A stretch of 64,000 nt of DNA from Rahnella variigena. Its GTDB lineage: Bacteria > Pseudomonadota > Gammaproteobacteria > Enterobacterales > Enterobacteriaceae. The stretch covers positions 1,302,001 through 1,366,000 of the forward strand of contig NZ_NSDJ01000001.1 in NCBI RefSeq assembly GCF_003610915.1, written 5' to 3'. The notes under the pieces were generated by a model. The model was not told where the DNA came from. It did no database searches and saw only the letters and a program-made list of their open reading frames with translations. The translations under genes and the position numbers were made by a program. How positions within the stretch are numbered: position 1 is the first letter of the stretch; every line of letters starts with the position of its first letter. Shown here piece by piece: positions 1 to 8,551 of this stretch.

Positions 1-84
1 CCATATGATGAGAATAAATGACGGATTAGCGATGAAACTAGCGATTTTCCTTCAAAAAGACAAGTTTTCACAGGCGTATTAAGC

Positions 85-1179
85 GTGATCATCATTAGAT
101 ATCTGGTTAGGGAAACCTTCAAGAGCCAATTTGCCATTCTGTTCATTTTGCTTCTTATCTTCTTCTGTCAGAAGCTGGTAAGAGTGCTCGGAGCAGCGGT
201 GGATGGCGATATCCCAACAAATTTAGTCCTCTCTCTTCTGGGCCTTGGCGTTCCGGAAATGGCGCAGCTTATTCTGCCGCTCAGCCTGTTCCTTGGCCTG
301 CTGATGACGCTCGGTAAACTTTATACCGACAGTGAAATCACGGTCATGCATGCCTGTGGTCTCGGAAAACGCTCACTGGTCATCGCTGCAATGGTTCTGG
401 CGCTATTTACGTCAATCTTTGCTGGCGCCAACGCTATCTGGTTGAGTCCATGGTCGTCCAAACATCAGGATGAAGTGCTGGCGGAGGCGAAAGCCAACCC
501 TAGCATGGCCGCGATGGTCGAAGGCCAGTTCCAGCAGGCACAAAACGGCAATGCGGTTCTGTTCGTCGGCAGCGTAAAAGGCAAAGAATTCCATAACGTC
601 TTCCTGGCTCAGCTGCGTCCGAACGGTAATCAGCGTCCTTCTGTCGTTGTGGCAGATAAAGGGCACATGCTGCAGCGTGCTGACGGCTCACAACAGGTGA
701 TGCTGGACAAAGGCACGCGTTATGAAGGCACCGCATTGTTGCGTGATTTCCGTGTCACGGACTTTACCGATTATCTGGCGGTTATCGGCCATCAGACCGT
801 GCAGCTTGACCCGAATCAGTCTGATCAGATGTCCATGACGCAACTCTGGAACTCTAACGAACCGGAAGCCAGCGCAGAGCTGAACTGGCGTTTAACGCTG
901 ATCGTTTCCGTGTTTATTATGGCGTTGCTGGTGGTTCCGCTCAGCGTGGTTAACCCGCGTCAGGGCCGCGTTCTGAGCATGCTGCCGGCTATCCTGCTGT
1001 ATCTGATTTTCTTCCTGCTGCAAACCTCGCTGCGCTCTAACGGCGCGAAAGGCAAGCTGGATCCGTTCCTCTGGATGTGGGGAACGAACCTGCTCTACTT
1101 TGCACTGGCATTGGTGCTTAATGCGTGGGATACCTTGCCGGTTCGCAAGATCCGGGCGCGTCTGAGAGGAGTTGCCTGA
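85..1179 (+). CDS. lptF: LPS export ABC transporter permease LptF
   Basis: LptF is one of the two inner-membrane permeases of the LptB2FG transporter, which extracts lipopolysaccharide from the inner membrane and feeds it to the LptC-A-DE bridge. The 364-aa product has the family layout: N-terminal membrane segments, a periplasmic beta-jellyroll region in the middle (about residues 110-250), and C-terminal membrane segments with the conserved VVPLSVVNPRQGRVLSMLP stretch. It starts at GTG with the family N-terminus MIIIRYLVRET, and the length matches the E. coli protein (about 366 aa). The stop overlaps the lptG start (TGATG), so the two are translationally coupled. The gene has core-genome base composition. 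Confidence 0.97.
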   Translation: MIIIRYLVRETFKSQFAILFILLLIFFCQKLVRVLGAAVDGDIPTNLVLSLLGLGVPEMAQLILPLSLFLGLLMTLGKLYTDSEITVMHACGLGKRSLVIAAMVLALFTSIFAGANAIWLSPWSSKHQDEVLAEAKANPSMAAMVEGQFQQAQNGNAVLFVGSVKGKEFHNVFLAQLRPNGNQRPSVVVADKGHMLQRADGSQQVMLDKGTRYEGTALLRDFRVTDFTDYLAVIGHQTVQLDPNQSDQMSMTQLWNSNEPEASAELNWRLTLIVSVFIMALLVVPLSVVNPRQGRVLSMLPAILLYLIFFLLQTSLRSNGAKGKLDPFLWMWGTNLLYFALALVLNAWDTLPVRKIRARLRGVA

Positions 1180-2249
1180 TGTTTGGCGTATTAGACCGTT
1201 ACATTGGTCGCACTATTTTCAACACCATCATGATGACGTTGTTCATGCTGGTGTCACTCTCCGGCATCATCAAATTTGTCGATCAGCTGCGTAAAGTCGG
1301 GCAGGGCGGATATTCTGCCGCCGGTGCCGGTTTATACACATTGCTCAGCGTGCCAAAAGATATCGAGATTTTCTTCCCGATGGCGGCGCTGCTGGGCGCA
1401 TTGCTTGGCCTCGGTACACTGGCAACACGCAGTGAACTGGTGGTCATGCAGGCTTCCGGTTTTACCCGTATGCAGATTGCTGCTTCCGTAATGAAAACGG
1501 CGATCCCATTGGTGCTTCTGACCATGGCGATTGGTGAATGGGTTGCGCCGCAGGGCGAACAAATGGCCCGTAACTACCGTGCGCAGCAGATGTACGGCGG
1601 TTCATTACTTTCCACGCAAAACGGTTTGTGGGCGAAAGACGGTCACGACTTTATCTATATTGAACGTGTGGCAGGTGAGAAAGAGCTGACAGGCGTCAAC
1701 ATCTATCATTTCAATGATCAGAACAAATTGCAGTCAGTCCGTTATGCCTCTTCGGCAACGTTTGACGGCGGTGAGTGGAAACTCTCTCAGGTAGATGAAT
1801 CTGACCTGACGGACAATCTGCAGATCACCGGTTCTCAGACCCTGACCGGTGTCTGGAAAACTAACCTGACGCCGGATAAGCTGGGCGTAGTTGCGCTCGA
1901 CCCGGATGCGTTGTCGATCAGCGGCCTGCACAACTACGTGAAATATCTCAAGCAGAGCGGACAGGAAGCAAAACGTTATCAGCTGAATATGTGGAGCAAA
2001 ATCTTCTCGCCACTGTCTGTTGCGGTGATGATGCTGATGGCGTTGTCGTTCATCTTCGGACCTCTGCGCAGCGTGCCGATGGGCGTGCGTGTGGTGACCG
2101 GGATTTGCTTCGGTTTCCTGTTCTACGTACTTGACCAGATCTTCGGCCCGTTAAGCCTGGTTTACAACATTCCGCCGATACTGGGCGCACTGTTACCAAG
2201 CGGATTGTTCTTCGTCATCAGCATGTTCTTACTGCTGAAAAAACGATAA
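1179..2249 (+). CDS. lptG: LPS export ABC transporter permease LptG
   Basis: LptG is the partner permease of LptF in the LptB2FG LPS extractor of the inner membrane. The chosen ATG at 1179 overlaps the lptF stop by one base and gives the family N-terminus MFGVLDRYIGRTI; a longer frame upstream would run into lptF and has no support. The 356-aa protein shows N-terminal membrane helices, a periplasmic domain (about 100-260) and C-terminal helices with a conserved FGPLRSVPMG segment. Its length is close to E. coli LptG (360). A strong hairpin with a T-run follows 20 bases after the stop and ends the lptFG operon. Confidence 0.97.
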   Translation: MFGVLDRYIGRTIFNTIMMTLFMLVSLSGIIKFVDQLRKVGQGGYSAAGAGLYTLLSVPKDIEIFFPMAALLGALLGLGTLATRSELVVMQASGFTRMQIAASVMKTAIPLVLLTMAIGEWVAPQGEQMARNYRAQQMYGGSLLSTQNGLWAKDGHDFIYIERVAGEKELTGVNIYHFNDQNKLQSVRYASSATFDGGEWKLSQVDESDLTDNLQITGSQTLTGVWKTNLTPDKLGVVALDPDALSISGLHNYVKYLKQSGQEAKRYQLNMWSKIFSPLSVAVMMLMALSFIFGPLRSVPMGVRVVTGICFGFLFYVLDQIFGPLSLVYNIPPILGALLPSGLFFVISMFLLLKKR

Positions 2250-2270
2250 CTCCGCAGCGCAGATAAACAA

Positions 2271-2299
2271 AAAGCAGGCTTTATAAGCCTGCTTTTTTT
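2271..2299. terminator. Bidirectional terminator between lptG and ampH
   Basis: Perfect 11-bp stem (AAAGCAGGCTT / AAGCCTGCTTT) with a 3-base loop and a run of seven T on the + strand. The A-run on the left arm lets it act for the convergent ampH as well. Confidence 0.9.
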
Positions 2300-2325
2300 A
2301 CGTCTGAAGATTGTCAGCCGGAGCG

Positions 2326-3465
2326 TCAGATCTCGTTATTACGCACCAGATCGGCGACCAGATCGTTCACGCCATCACTCATGTTCTTAAACTTGGTCAG
2401 TTCGCTGCGGGTGACCACCACGAACACGCCAACACCGCGCTGCGGCACCATCGCGACATACGTGATAAAGCCGCCGCCACCGCCGGTTTTCTGAATGATG
2501 CGCGGCAGCAACGGCGTTGGCGCCATCGTTACCCAGCCCATTCCCAGTGAGTCCGCCATGCCCGGCACATCCATCCCTTTGAGAGACACCAGATCTGAAC
2601 GTTTGTAATACATCTTCTGCGCCATATCGGCGGTTGTGGTGCGCTGTCCGAGGAACTGACGCATCCAGCGGCCCATATCGGCAGGCGTTGAATAAAGGCC
2701 GCCACTGCCCGCTGCTGCAATGGTGTTGATGCACGGACTCGGACGCAGGCCTTCCATCAGGCGCGAACACTGGCTGGCATTTGGCGTCAGCGTGGTATCG
2801 ATCATGCCCAGCGGCTTGGTGATTTGATCGCGCAGCAGTTGTGTATAAGGCTGATTAGCGGCTTTTGACAGCGCATCGGAAAGCAGGTCAAAGGCCAGAT
2901 TGGAGTAAGACGCGCGTGCGCCCGGCGGCACGGTGAGTTTTGCGACGCTCAGCCAGGTCCAGCGATCGCTTTTCGTCGGCCAGGTAAAGACGGCACGATG
3001 CGCCGCACCGCCCGGCTGCTCACGCGGCAGGCCGCTGGTATGCGTAGCCAGATTCAGCAGCGTAATCGGATTTGTGCCGCTGTAAGCCGGCACGCGCGCA
3101 CCGGCCGGAGCATATTTACGCAGCGGGTCATTAATGCTGACTTTTCCCTGCTGCGCCATTTTCACCAGCACTTCGCTGGTAATGAGCTTAGTCAGCGAGG
3201 CGATACGCACCACGGAGTCTTCACGCGGACGTAAATCGGAGCCCGGTTTTGTTTCCCCGAAGCTGCGGAAAACCTGCTGATTATTATCAACGACCACCAG
3301 CGCCATTCCCATTGCGCCACTGCCGTAAAAGATGTGTTCTGCATGGTCATCCACGACCTGCGACGCCAGACGCGCAGTAGTCTGCGCGTGGCTCCATAAA
3401 GGCGTACTGGCGAAGGCCAGCGCGAGGAGCGAAAGTGAGAGTTTTTTCAACAAGCTGGTATCCAT
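2326..3465 (-). CDS. ampH: AmpH-type D-alanyl-D-alanine carboxypeptidase/endopeptidase (class C beta-lactamase fold)
   Basis: AmpH is a periplasmic penicillin-binding protein related to class C beta-lactamases that trims and recycles peptidoglycan and has only weak beta-lactamase activity. The 379-aa precursor has a signal peptide ending SHA|QTT, the catalytic SxxK motif (ASLTK), a YSN motif (the YxN tyrosine), and a KTG motif (QKTGGGG). It closely follows E. coli AmpH along its length, for example in REQPGGAAHR and FKNMSDGxNDLV. The ATG at 3465 is chosen because it directly precedes the signal peptide; a longer frame to 3561 would add an unlikely N-terminal extension. It converges on lptG. 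It is not a classical AmpC, so resistance should not be inferred. Confidence 0.93.
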   Translation of the reverse strand: MDTSLLKKLSLSLLALAFASTPLWSHAQTTARLASQVVDDHAEHIFYGSGAMGMALVVVDNNQQVFRSFGETKPGSDLRPREDSVVRIASLTKLITSEVLVKMAQQGKVSINDPLRKYAPAGARVPAYSGTNPITLLNLATHTSGLPREQPGGAAHRAVFTWPTKSDRWTWLSVAKLTVPPGARASYSNLAFDLLSDALSKAANQPYTQLLRDQITKPLGMIDTTLTPNASQCSRLMEGLRPSPCINTIAAAGSGGLYSTPADMGRWMRQFLGQRTTTADMAQKMYYKRSDLVSLKGMDVPGMADSLGMGWVTMAPTPLLPRIIQKTGGGGGFITYVAMVPQRGVGVFVVVTRSELTKFKNMSDGVNDLVADLVRNNEI

Positions 3466-3684
3466 CAACAGGGCAAGATCTATTCGTGATTTGTATACTA
3501 ATGCGAAGTTTGAAAAACGGCACCGGAAAAACGCGGGCAAAACGAAGATTTTTGTCAGCAAATCCTCACCGAGTTGCGGTGTATGACTGTTTTTTCAACA
3601 CTTAAACCGAACAACACGGGATAACTATTGCGTGACCCGCTGGGCTGGGTATAATGCCCACGTTTTCCGCATACTACTTTCAGT

Positions 3685-3769
3685 GCCGAAGTGGCGAAAT
3701 CGGTAGACGCAGTTGATTCAAAATCAACCGCCGCAAGGTGTGCCGGTTCGAGTCCGGCCTTCGGCACCA
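3685..3769 (+). tRNA. leuX: tRNA-Leu (anticodon CAA)
   Basis: An 85-base class II tRNA with encoded CCA end. The acceptor arms GCCGAAG / CTTCGGC pair, the anticodon stem GTTGA/TCAAC encloses loop TTCAAAA with anticodon CAA, and the T arm reads GCCGGTTCGAGTCCGGC. It matches E. coli leuX except in the variable arm. leuX is a well-known insertion site for P4-type islands, and an integrase remnant follows immediately. The 3' end is therefore the presumed attL; I did not find a second copy of the 3' end elsewhere in the window. Confidence 0.97.
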
Positions 3770-3783
3770 TTAGTATGAAAATT

Positions 3784-3810
3784 AAGACACCCACAGAGGT
3801 GTCTTTTTTT
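3784..3810 (+). terminator. Terminator after tRNA-Leu
   Basis: GACACC / GGTGTC stem with a 6-base loop followed by a run of T, 15 bases after the tRNA. Confidence 0.8.
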
Positions 3811-3817
3811 ATGCCTA

Positions 3818-4677
3818 AATATCATCGAACTTAAAACTCGCGATTTGCTGGCGCCTATCAAAGCGGTAGAGAAGTCAGGTCGTCTTTAGGTATCTTCTCG
3901 TCTTCAGCAGCGTACGACAGCAATCATGCGTTATGCCGTACAAAGCGGTTTAAGCGACTACAACCCCCACAGGAAATGGCTGGAGCCGTCGCTACAGAAA
4001 AACGGCAACATCGTCCCGCTTTAGAACTTAGCCGTACTCCTGAACTACTTCACCGTATCGACACCTACACCGGCAGACCGCTCACTCGTTTAGCTATAGA
4101 GATGACGCTGCTGGTATTTATCCGTTCAAGTGAACTGCGCTTCGCCCGTTGGTCAGAGATCAATTTTGAAACATCAATGTGGACGATACCGGCAGATCGC
4201 GAACCACTGGAAGGCGTTAAGCACTCTCACCGTGGGTCAAAGATGCGCACACCACATCTGGTACCCTTATCTCGGCAGGCTCTTGAAGTTCTTGAGAAAA
4301 TAAAACGGTTAAATGGTAATCGCGATTTAATTTTCGTTGGCGATCACGATCCCCGTAAACCGATGAGTGAAAACACGGTTAACAATCCGCTCAGGGTGAT
4401 GGGTTATGACACGAAAGTTGAGGTTTGCGGCCATGGATTCAGGACTATGGCATGTAGTTCTGACCTGCTCCCCGTGATTGAGTCAGGGATGTGGTCTAAG
4501 GATGCCGTAGAGAGACAGATGAGTCACCAGGAACGTAACTCTGTGCGTGCGGCTTATATCCATAAGGCCGAGCACCTAGGGGAGCGCAGGCTGATGGTGC
4601 AGTGGTGGGCTGATTATCTGGATGTGAATCGAAAGAAGAGGGTTAGTCCGTTCGATTTTGCTAAAGTAAATAAGTAA
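3818..4677 (+). pseudogene. Broken P4-type tyrosine recombinase (island integrase)
   Basis: This is the remnant of the integrase that would have put the island into leuX. The open part (from 3976, 233 aa) carries the catalytic domain of P4-type integrases, with the first arginine in SSELR, the HGFR box, MSHQ, and a candidate nucleophile tyrosine in AAYIHK. The upstream half is still readable in another frame from about 3818 (ELKTRDLLAPIKAVE...), but it contains TAG at 3887-3889 where the family has glutamate. It joins the catalytic part only after a one-base deletion in the C-run at 3964-3968. The arm-binding domain of the usual ~400-aa protein is missing altogether. With three independent lesions the enzyme should be inactive and the island fixed unless helped in trans. 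Confidence 0.85.
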
Positions 4678-4750
4678 ATGTGTCTGGGTAGCGGTAGCTG
4701 CCCGGACACATTTAATTGAATTGGAACATTAACTTGTATGGGCAAAAAAG

Positions 4751-5053
4751 ATGAAGCTTCTTAATACATACGACGATAAAGATGAAGCAGAAGATGCATT
4801 AACTAAAATATCTGGAGAGAAGAGATTAGCTAGCGAGCGCGATAGCACAATCGTTATTTATAATCTCTTTGGTACGCCATCATGGGGGAATTTCTATAAA
4901 CTAGGTATGTATAGCCTTCCTGAACTGCAGGGAATGTTGGAACTACGTAAAGCAGGGCAACCTATTGATATAGCGAAATATAATGAATACATTAAAACGC
5001 TCAGCTACGTTGCTCGTACATTTGATTTATCCATTCCAAAACATTGGTTGTGA
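4751..5053 (+). CDS. Hypothetical protein, 100 aa
   Basis: A 100-aa acidic protein starting MKLLNTYDDKDEAEDAL, with no signal peptide, membrane segment or recognised motif. It lies between the integrase remnant and the BREX operon, which it faces convergently. A perfect hairpin follows the stop. The ribosome binding site is weak (A-rich only). I do not recognise the family; the position suggests cargo of the leuX island. No function can be assigned. Confidence 0.55.
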   Translation: MKLLNTYDDKDEAEDALTKISGEKRLASERDSTIVIYNLFGTPSWGNFYKLGMYSLPELQGMLELRKAGQPIDIAKYNEYIKTLSYVARTFDLSIPKHWL

Positions 5054-5073
5054 AAAAGGCCGGTTAACCGGCC
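5053..5073. terminator. Hairpin between the 100-aa gene and the BREX operon
   Basis: The palindrome GGCCGGTTAACCGGCC (5058-5073) is flanked on the left by five A. Read on the minus strand, it is a GC-rich hairpin followed by a T-run, so it fits best as the terminator of the BREX operon. On the + strand it is followed by CTATTATTT, so it may work weakly for the 100-aa gene too. Confidence 0.7.
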
Positions 5074-5153
5074 CTATTATTTGAATCTAAAAATGCATGT
5101 TTCATGTGTCTATAATGTGATTGATGTAATGTTAAAATTTAACAAAATTATTC

Positions 5154-5861
5154 TCATAGGAAAACAATGGCATCATTAGCTTGGTGATGAACATCTAGTC
5201 GTATATTAGACGATAATCTGTTTTCATTAAAGTTTATGTCGAAGGGGAACCAGGCTGGGTCATTAATAATAGCAGTCATACTTTTGCTTGAGTTTCCTTG
5301 AGCTCTCACTGATACTTCAGTCAGCCAGGAAACAACATTATCATGATTAATCGGAATTGATTTGCGCAAGTGGTATGTGCCTGATTTAGGGTTAGATAAC
5401 AATTCTAGATTTATTAAGGTTCGAACAACAAATTGCATACAACGCTTGATAGTTGAAGTATCCCCATAGCTTTCAGTAATGCGTTGCTCTAATTGATTGT
5501 AAATGAACAGACCTTCATGCTTGGTCATTCTACCAATTTGTACTACGATATTATAAAAGAAGGGGTATTTAACAAGTATCATTCCCCAATGAATAGCTAT
5601 ATTTATTTCGCTGTGTTCAATGAGCAATTTACAGGCGTCGGAATGAAATGCTTTGGGTACCGATTTCGATTCTGAATCCCAAATACCAAAAAGAAGATTT
5701 CTGGTTTTATCTTGTGCTACTTTGCTGTCAAAACTAGGGGCAAGCAAACTATCAATTTTATTTTTTAATGCCAGCCCGTGAATCCCATTCGCCGACCAGG
5801 ATGCGGTTTGAACAAGCCAATCCATCTCTAAATGTCGATTGAATCCAATAATGGGTTTCAT
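5154..5861 (-). CDS. Second BrxA-like protein (DUF1819 family), BREX
   Basis: A 235-aa protein clearly paralogous to the product of the gene just upstream. Both share an N-terminal GF.RHLE/VE..WL..T block, RNLL..IW, the BrxA-family IHWGM motif followed by a PFF patch, a YG(D/E)T segment, and a WFPF(D)I C-terminal block. BrxA proteins are small DNA-binding BREX components needed in some systems for defence. The start overlaps the previous brxA stop by 4 bases, so the two are translationally coupled. The canonical type 3 operon has one brxA, so this looks like an old, strongly diverged tandem duplication or a specialised second subunit. It is the last gene of the operon. Confidence 0.75.
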   Translation of the reverse strand: MKPIIGFNRHLEMDWLVQTASWSANGIHGLALKNKIDSLLAPSFDSKVAQDKTRNLLFGIWDSESKSVPKAFHSDACKLLIEHSEINIAIHWGMILVKYPFFYNIVVQIGRMTKHEGLFIYNQLEQRITESYGDTSTIKRCMQFVVRTLINLELLSNPKSGTYHLRKSIPINHDNVVSWLTEVSVRAQGNSSKSMTAIINDPAWFPFDINFNENRLSSNIRLDVHHQANDAIVFL

Positions 5862-6574
5862 GAGTAAGGATTCCTTTTGAAAACGACTATTGAGTTTCCT
5901 TGCTGCAAGTATTCAAATGTTGATACATCAAGTGTATTCAAGTTGATATCAATTTGAAATGGGAAGAACACTTGATCAGCTAATACTTCATCAAGACTAA
6001 TGCTGACTTTGTTCAATGAAATCATAGCAGCTGTAGTTAACCAATTTGCGATATGGTTGCTAACTTTTTCTTGAATTGGAACGATCGAATATGATGTTAG
6101 TTTATTACTTCTATCTATCAACCCTAACTCAATCATAGTCCTTAAAACAGCACTTAGCGCTCTACTGGTTGCTTGTGTCTCGCCATATAACATACTCATT
6201 CGGCGAAATACTTGAGAAAAGGTAAATGCGTCATTTAGCCTGGCTTGTCGGCCGATAAAACGAGCGACTTCAGCAAAGAAAGGTTTTTTTGCAATTAACA
6301 TTCCCCAGTGAATAGGCAATGAAAATGCATCAATCTCTTGATGTAATTGAATGCTTGTCTCAAAAAAAACATCTTTATTTTTTGGTCGCATCCAAATTGA
6401 GGTTAATAAATTTCGAGCTTTGCGCCGATTTTCTTTAGTTGCTATATACGCACCAAGAAATACTTCCAAGTTTTTATTTAATTGCACGCTATCTGTTTCG
6501 CTAGCAACCCAGCGGAGCGTTTGTTCAAGCCACTCTTTCTCGACATGGCGGCAGAAACCTGGAGTTTTAACCAT
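5858..6574 (-). CDS. brxA: BREX protein BrxA
   Basis: A 238-aa DUF1819/BrxA-family protein. The characteristic core is present: an IHWGM motif, a KKPFF patch, a FIGRQ segment, RRMSMLYGET, and a predicted winged-helix-like stretch before LRTMIELGL. BrxA is a DNA-binding accessory factor of BREX, a system that methylates host DNA and blocks phage replication. It lies 6 bases downstream of pglZ, in the canonical last place of a type 3 operon, and overlaps the next paralogue by 4 bases. Base composition is AT-rich like the rest of the operon. Confidence 0.85.
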   Translation of the reverse strand: MVKTPGFCRHVEKEWLEQTLRWVASETDSVQLNKNLEVFLGAYIATKENRRKARNLLTSIWMRPKNKDVFFETSIQLHQEIDAFSLPIHWGMLIAKKPFFAEVARFIGRQARLNDAFTFSQVFRRMSMLYGETQATSRALSAVLRTMIELGLIDRSNKLTSYSIVPIQEKVSNHIANWLTTAAMISLNKVSISLDEVLADQVFFPFQIDINLNTLDVSTFEYLQQGNSIVVFKRNPYS

Positions 6575-6580
6575 AACTAA

Positions 6581-8551
6581 CTACTTTTTGTTAACAATAA
6601 CGAAAGGCACTATTGCCTCATGGAGGCTGATTCCTCCATGCCCCACAACGACATCACCTTTACTTTTAAAGGCTTTATCAGAGCAGGCTAGCAAAGGGTA
6701 TGTCCCTTTTGGCAGCCCCATCTCAGGACCGCGCCATACTATCACAGAATCTTGATAGTTTGCAGCAGAGCTTTCTCGCAAACTAGGGTCATGATAAATT
6801 CGTACTCGTTCCCCCCGAGTCTCAGCTTTTACTCCTTCATTGATATATCCCATACCGATAGCCTCTTGGTTTCCGTGGTCCGAAGTAATTATAACTTCAA
6901 ACCCATTATCAAGTAGGTCCGAAATTTTCTCTTTGAATTTCCATTCGGTCAACCAGCTATCAACTACTACATTTAAACCAGCCATTCCCATTTTCATGCC
7001 ATGCATCTGCTCATCGATAAAGTTTATGACAAAACCGGCAATTTTAACTGGTAGTGACCCAACTAGTGATTGCCATTCATCGACTGGATAGTTCTCAATT
7101 TTTTTTGCATACTTAATTTCTCGTTTGTTTAAGCCTTTATTAAGCCAATAGTTAAACCAAAGTTGTTCTTCTTTATTTGTAGTCAGTAGCGATTCACTAA
7201 AGAAAAATGGACGTTTTCCTGAAAATAAGGCTTGTCGTGAAATTGACGTTATCGTCGGCACCCAAGCAAAACAAGAATGCTCTTCTATTGAAATGTTTTC
7301 GAATATTTGTAATTGCTTACGTATTAATGGCCATTGGCGGGCGCCCATACCATCCAAAACTAGTAAGCAAACTTTATTCCCAGAGTCTATCCTGCGTGAT
7401 ATCCAGTCAGGAACTTTATGCAACATAGATGGGTAACGAACAGTTGGTATGGTTTGTATTTTTATATAGTTGATTTGCAACCAATGTTGAAATAATTCAT
7501 CTGCATCAGTATTAATATTTTTAATTTCATCAAACAAAACTTCAACTTCAGGGAATTTTTTATTTTGATAAAAAAGGGCATTCATGATACCAAGAGAACG
7601 TGACTGCTCAAGCCAGAAATCCGCATTTATACTTTCTTCTGAGTATTGGCTGAATATTTTTTTTGCATTATTAAGTAGGTGTAGTATTCGTTCTTTTTCT
7701 GTTATTTTGGGTTCTTTTAGTACAGCAAATGATGCCCAGTGTTCAGGAGGTAAGTTTTTTATCGCGACTGGTTTTATAATGCCTTCAGCAAACAGATTAT
7801 CAATAAAAACGCGAACATCACCATCACCAAAAGGAACAATTAGCTGAGTGTTTTGTCGAGATGCAATGTAGATAGGACTCTTTTCTTCATCTTGTAAGTA
7901 TATTTTCCATTGTTTTTGAAGAAAATCAAAAAAATAAGCTTTATTGGAAATCAGTCGATTGATATTCCATAAACCAAAACTAGGCACTAAACTCAGTAGA
8001 TGAATTAGTCTCGCTTCAATTTGCACTGGCATTTCAATGCCAATATAATGCTTTCTAATCAATAATCTAACAAGATCCGTACTGGATTGGATTATCTCAG
8101 GTGCAATTCTATATATATGGCGCAATAAGAAATCTATACTGGACTGTTGGCTGAGCCTACCCGGAGCAAATAATTTCAGCGCATCCATGACTGACTGATA
8201 TAACGTGGCTGGTAGTAGTCTTAGTATGTCTGAATCAATATCCTGGAAAAATTCTGATAGATGAAAATCAATCTCTTTTGACTCATGTTGAATATCATGA
8301 GGTATAAAAATATCACGCTCAACCGTCAGCCGAATCAGGAAAGATATTTTATTCTCACCACTACGCCATGTTTCATAGGCCAGACGTAATGCTAATGGGT
8401 CATCATCATCAAAAATGAACGCATTTTTTTCTTGAAGTGAGGTTGCTATAACAGGCTCATATAGTAGTCCATCTGGATCGTTTATGATGTATACAAAATC
8501 CCCATCCAAATTTACTTTATGAATAACGTCATCCTGCCAGGTCATATTCAT
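6581..8551 (-). CDS. pglZ: BREX phosphatase-domain protein PglZ (type 3)
   Basis: PglZ is the signature protein of BREX systems, with an alkaline-phosphatase-superfamily domain. In this 656-aa protein the domain occupies about residues 390-650: VLDGMGARQW with the metal-ligand aspartate near 400, TITSISRQALFSG with the likely nucleophile position, TSDHG near 557-560, and GHGGISLHEAIVPF near 637. The N-terminal 380 residues are the variable PglZ region. It overlaps brxHII by 4 bases and sits 6 bases before brxA. The 656-aa length is in the range for type 3 PglZ. Base composition is strongly AT-rich compared with brxHII. Confidence 0.92.
   Translation of the reverse strand: MNMTWQDDVIHKVNLDGDFVYIINDPDGLLYEPVIATSLQEKNAFIFDDDDPLALRLAYETWRSGENKISFLIRLTVERDIFIPHDIQHESKEIDFHLSEFFQDIDSDILRLLPATLYQSVMDALKLFAPGRLSQQSSIDFLLRHIYRIAPEIIQSSTDLVRLLIRKHYIGIEMPVQIEARLIHLLSLVPSFGLWNINRLISNKAYFFDFLQKQWKIYLQDEEKSPIYIASRQNTQLIVPFGDGDVRVFIDNLFAEGIIKPVAIKNLPPEHWASFAVLKEPKITEKERILHLLNNAKKIFSQYSEESINADFWLEQSRSLGIMNALFYQNKKFPEVEVLFDEIKNINTDADELFQHWLQINYIKIQTIPTVRYPSMLHKVPDWISRRIDSGNKVCLLVLDGMGARQWPLIRKQLQIFENISIEEHSCFAWVPTITSISRQALFSGKRPFFFSESLLTTNKEEQLWFNYWLNKGLNKREIKYAKKIENYPVDEWQSLVGSLPVKIAGFVINFIDEQMHGMKMGMAGLNVVVDSWLTEWKFKEKISDLLDNGFEVIITSDHGNQEAIGMGYINEGVKAETRGERVRIYHDPSLRESSAANYQDSVIVWRGPEMGLPKGTYPLLACSDKAFKSKGDVVVGHGGISLHEAIVPFVIVNKK

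Noticed and set aside
2326..3465. Chromosomal AmpC beta-lactamase with resistance potential
   Set aside because: The motifs and full-length similarity fit AmpH, a peptidoglycan enzyme; no ampR is adjacent.
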